Below, piece after piece: positions 61,414 through 64,000 of a stretch of 64,000 bases of DNA. How positions within the stretch are numbered: position 1 is the stretch's first letter; each line of letters starts with the position of its first letter. This DNA is from CAZSMK01 sp964608095 (GTDB lineage: Bacteria; Sumerlaeota; Sumerlaeia; MWCT01; JAGHBZ01). The notes below the pieces were generated by a model. The model made no database searches. It was given only the letters and a program-made list of their open reading frames with translations, and was not told the origin of the DNA. The position numbers and the translations under genes are program-made. The DNA lies in contig CAZSMK010000075.1 in the NCBI GenBank assembly GCA_964608095.1, forward strand, positions 1 through 64,000, written 5' to 3'.

Positions 61414-62400
61414 CACGCCCATAATAAGTGGAGATCAGTGGAGATAGGTGGTTAAAAACAATATCTTCTTTTATCGACGCTTCTCCTCTCGGGGAAAAGA
61501 CCTCATCTTAACGCAAAGGACTCAAAGTGGTCCGAAGTTGCGCCCGTGTAGAAATTAAGAAAAACGATAGCGATAGCGATTTCGACAGCGCGCACGCTCA
61601 GGCGTGCGAAGCGATACTGAGTGCAGCCAAGAAGTGAACGCGCGCCGTGGAGGGTCGAAGACGCGCCGTAGTGGGTCGAAGATCTCGCTTTAGCGGATCG
61701 AAGATCCGCCGTGGAGGGTCGAAGACGTGCCGTGGAGGGTCGAAGACGCGCCGTAGTGGGTCGAAGATCTCGCTTTAGCGGATCGAAGATCCGCCGTGGC
61801 GGATGTGTAATCCTTGCGTTGAAGTAGGTATAAAGAAAATTTCTCTTATATCCACGGATCTCCACTAATCTCTTTACAACTTAAAAGCCCTTTTTTCTTT
61901 ACCCACTAATTACGCGGATTACACGAATAAAAAATTGTCTCATAATTTTTTTCAACCGCACTCACGTTCGCACGCCTGAGCGTACGCGCACTCGCGACCG
62001 TGTCGTGCCCATAATAAGTGGAGATCAGTGGAGATATGTGGTTAAAAACAATATCTTCTTTTACCCACGTATCTCCACTTACGTAAAAAACCTCATCTTA
62101 ACGCGGAGAGCGCGAAGGAACGCCAAGAACGCAGAGTATTTTTAATCTCTGCACGTGGTTAACTCCGCGTCCTCTTCACGTAGTTCTCTGCGAATTCTGC
62201 GTTGAAATAGATACTAAATAAATTTCTCCTGGCACCACGGATTTTCACTTATCTCCACTAATCTCTTTACAACTTAAAAGCCCTTTTTTCTTTACCCGCG
62301 AATTACGCGGATTACACGAATAAAAAATTTTCTCATAATTTTTTCCAACAGTTCTCGTACTCGCGTTCGTACACGCCCTTGGCGTTGTCCGCGCACTCGT
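61414..62400. repeat. Partially duplicated intergenic repeat block
   Basis: Two direct copies: 61414-62003 and 62004-62400. Both start with 'cccataataagtggagatcag', share 'ggttaaaaacaatatcttct' and 'cctcatcttaacgc', and end with 'acttaaaagcccttttttct' and 'ttacgcggattacacgaata'. The first copy is about 200 bp longer because it holds the 20-22-bp array at 61642-61805. The second copy contains 62097-62232, the inverted relative of 112-235. No gene can be defended. Confidence 0.85.
61642..61805. repeat. Degenerate 20-22-bp tandem array
   Basis: Seven to eight units of about 21 bp built on 'ccgtggagggtcgaagac', 'ccgtagtgggtcgaagat' and 'cgctttagcggatcgaagat'. They are arranged in a higher-order pattern: the three-unit order at 61660-61720 recurs at 61745-61800. 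There are no unique spacers. The 'cgccacggcgcgtcttcgac' type string near 39672 is the same motif in reverse. Confidence 0.8.
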
Positions 62401-62425
62401 GAGCGCACTCGTTTTTTTTTGCAGA

Positions 62426-62452
62426 GTAGGGTCGTTCGCCCCGAACGCCCCC
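62426..62452. repeat. REP-like palindromic element
   Basis: GTAGGGTCGTTCGCCCCGAACGCCC, the inverse relative of 39737-39764 and 39949-39975. Confidence 0.6.
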
Positions 62453-62577
62453 AGCCGGAAAAGCGTCCACAATAATCAAAAACCATAATTTTCGGCTTGA
62501 TCTTCTTAACTAAACCGTGATTTAAATGGTTGTTATCAACAGGTGGTAGTCATCCTTGACTTCAACGGCACTATGAC
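62453..62577. other. Spacer before the RHS fragment
   Basis: About 125 bp. A TGA in the RHS frame at 62557-62559 marks the limit of open coding; residues from there (LQRHYD) already read RHS-like, so the loss of the upstream RHS gene must lie close to this point. Confidence 0.5.
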
Positions 62578-63489
62578 ATGTACGGGGATACGATAGGAAC
62601 CAACCGGATGCGGGATTTTACCTATGATTTCGATGACCGCATGATCCAAGTTGCCAATCCCTGGGATTCGCTTGCAGATATTGAGTACGATGCCATGGGG
62701 CGGCGGCTGATTTCGACCGACAATGACGGCAACAAGACGCTGTACTACTACGACGGCATCCGCGTGATACTGGAGAAGACGAAACCTTCGGGATCAGGAA
62801 GCTGGTATACATCGCAGGTCTACACGCTGCAGGAAGACGCGATCGGGTTCATCATCAGCTCCCGCGACACCGCCACAGGCGACGACACATGGTATCATTA
62901 TGACCGGCTCGGTACGGTTATGAACCTTACCGACGCCACCGGCGCCGTCACCGCCACGTATAGTCAAGACGCCTTCGGCAACGTCCTCTCCGGCTCTTCC
63001 GACGGCTTCCACCTCACGACCAAACGCCACTATCCCGCCATAGGACTCTATTACTTCTACCAACGGTGGTACGATCCGGAACTGGGGAGATTTTTAACAA
63101 GAGCGCCTCTTCCACCCGCTTTAGAACATCCATATGTTTATTCATCTAATAATCCTGTAAATCATATAGATCCTCGAGGAGAAAGAGATTGGGGTCCTCT
63201 TGGTGGTAGATGCTGTAATAAATCAAATGGTGATGAGTATGCTCTTGTTAATGGTAAGTGGATTTTATTGAAACCTGGTAAATGTACCGGTTTCATGCAA
63301 GACTGCGACGGTATGACTTGTGGCGGCGGTTTTTACTGGATTGGCTTTCTGGACCGATTTGCTACTGGTAAAACTCCCGGTCATGACCATAAGAAATATG
63401 CTAAAAGAAGATGGACACCTACAGAAAAAGGGCCTGAAGCAAAAAGTCCTTGTGATAGAGGATCTCCCGGATTACCACCGAACTTGTAA
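62578..63489 (+). CDS. Orphan RHS repeat C-terminal fragment with variable tip
   Basis: A 303-residue remainder of an RHS-repeat protein. Residues 1-202 are the RHS core: YDAMGRRLISTDNDGNK, WYHYDRLGTVMNLTD, QDAFGNVLSGSSDG and the final YYFYQRWYDPELGRFLTR to NNPVNHIDPRGE. After this boundary comes a 100-residue variable tip (RDWGPLGGRCCNKSN ... GKCTGFMQDC) rich in Cys and ending SPGLPPNL. I do not recognise the tip. From about 63090 the DNA becomes clearly more AT-rich. The 5' part of the RHS gene, with its secretion signal, is missing. A probable partner gene starts 18 bp downstream. Confidence 0.8.
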   Translation: MYGDTIGTNRMRDFTYDFDDRMIQVANPWDSLADIEYDAMGRRLISTDNDGNKTLYYYDGIRVILEKTKPSGSGSWYTSQVYTLQEDAIGFIISSRDTATGDDTWYHYDRLGTVMNLTDATGAVTATYSQDAFGNVLSGSSDGFHLTTKRHYPAIGLYYFYQRWYDPELGRFLTRAPLPPALEHPYVYSSNNPVNHIDPRGERDWGPLGGRCCNKSNGDEYALVNGKWILLKPGKCTGFMQDCDGMTCGGGFYWIGFLDRFATGKTPGHDHKKYAKRRWTPTEKGPEAKSPCDRGSPGLPPNL

Positions 63490-63506
63490 GGGGAGGAATT
63501 ATCTAA

Positions 63507-64000
63507 ATGGTTATTGGTTATCAAATATTGAGTATTCTCTTCATTGTGATATTTTATTGCTTGGTATTGGTCGTTATCTTTCACCTTGGTAACTTTCTGA
63601 GTCAAACCATTAAGCCATTTCGATATCCCCCCAAATATTTATATAAACATTTGTTTTTATTTAGTGTTGTTCCCAGTGTTCTGATTTTTTGTGTATTACT
63701 TTGGTTTAGATATTTTATATCAGATGATTCAAATTATTCTGATATTGTGAATAAAGCAAAAACATTAGGATTGCGAGGTCCCTGGGATGAGATTATTTTT
63801 CAAATAACCGTTGTCATTCATATTATTATGGTTGCGCCGTTCCTCTGGATTCTAATACGTTTCTCAAAGCATAGATTTATTTCGTTTTTTAAACAGTCCT
63901 CAAACGAACCACACTTAAAATCTGAAATATGGAAGTTATCAACCATCATCCTACTTATAGGTTCAATTCTGGTTTTATTATTTGTTGAGATCCTGTCAGT
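63507..64000 (+). CDS. Polytopic membrane protein, partial; candidate immunity protein
   Basis: An open frame from the ATG at 63507 to the window edge (164 codons, no stop), with a strong ggggagg site 10 bases upstream. Four hydrophobic segments are visible: about residues 5-27 (ILSILFIVIFYCLVLVVIF), 48-68, 100-118 (ITVVIHIIMVAPFLWILI) and 145-163. The DNA is AT-rich like the RHS tip. The position 18 bp after an RHS tip is the usual place of an immunity gene in polymorphic toxin loci; this role is an inference. No family recognised. Confidence 0.75.
   Translation, partial: MVIGYQILSILFIVIFYCLVLVVIFHLGNFLSQTIKPFRYPPKYLYKHLFLFSVVPSVLIFCVLLWFRYFISDDSNYSDIVNKAKTLGLRGPWDEIIFQITVVIHIIMVAPFLWILIRFSKHRFISFFKQSSNEPHLKSEIWKLSTIILLIGSILVLLFVEILS

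Noticed and set aside
61642..61805. Possible CRISPR array
   Set aside because: Units of 20-22 bp follow each other without unique spacers, vary in sequence, and no cas gene is near.
61503..61865. Minus-strand 120-codon frame with Arg/Ser/Thr repeats
   Set aside because: It is the translation of a low-complexity tandem repeat with no ribosome binding site or conserved features.

Overview
The window looks like chromosome of an uncultivated Gram-negative bacterium. Envelope genes point to an outer membrane: ExbB/ExbD/TonB-like proteins, an MCE (Mla-type) lipid transport pair, lipoproteins and HtrA. Acetate kinase, a 3-hydroxybutyryl-CoA dehydrogenase-like enzyme and a PduS/RnfC-like Fe-S flavoprotein fit a fermentative or anaerobic life. 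Pro-Thr linkers in secreted proteins, beta-helix proteins, RHS pieces and many dispersed intergenic repeats resemble genomes of candidate phyla and PVC-type bacteria, but I cannot place the taxon from sequence alone. No rRNA, tRNA or CRISPR array was seen.

Layout. 1-1.0 kb: repeats and a perfect parS site. 1.0-6.9 kb (+): parA-parB-exbB-exbD, a spacer, a tonB-like gene and a DUF1460 secreted hydrolase. 7.5-14.9 kb (+): FAD oxidoreductase, HtrA protease, a CDP-alcohol phosphatidyltransferase plus HAD phosphatase pair, a hydroxyacyl-CoA dehydrogenase, acetate kinase and a small membrane protein. 14.9-18.1 kb: a tandem repeat and a decayed or accessory pair (AT-rich secreted protein; 5'-truncated golvesin/transglutaminase-like protein). 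18.1-24.6 kb (-): thrB, hisH, a GH57-like protein, a GH130 phosphorylase-like protein and a transglutaminase-like lipoprotein. 24.8-26.6 kb (+): mlaF-mlaD. 26.6-30.7 kb (-): a fused GHMP sugar kinase/nucleotidyltransferase, PhoU and a Na/Pi transporter. 31-34 kb (+): rarA and a GT39 glycosyltransferase. 34.2-45.9 kb: PduS-like protein, APH-type kinase, GT2, a clan-A glycosidase, a GT4-like glycosyltransferase, a large GT-C-like membrane protein, then nth and polX.

46-49.7 kb (-) is one secreted beta-helix gene split by an apparent single-base frameshift. 50.3-54.3 kb (-) is a compact set of ROK regulator, lysozyme-like protein, tandem-GNAT acetyltransferase and PIG-L deacetylase. 55.7-61.3 kb (+) holds aspS, rplU-rpmA, a three-part Ig-like/Na-Pi transporter/PhoU fusion and a VTT (DedA-like) membrane protein. 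61.3-64 kb is a repeat-rich stretch ending in an orphan RHS tip followed by a membrane gene that runs off the window and may be its immunity partner.

The most unusual items are the kinase-nucleotidyltransferase fusion, the orphan RHS tip with its partner, the PIG-L/tandem-GNAT operon with an altered deacetylase motif, the hexapeptide-repeat tail on ParA, and several dispersed repeat families, including a MITE-like element with near-perfect terminal inverted repeats. All calls are from reading the sequence; no database search was run.
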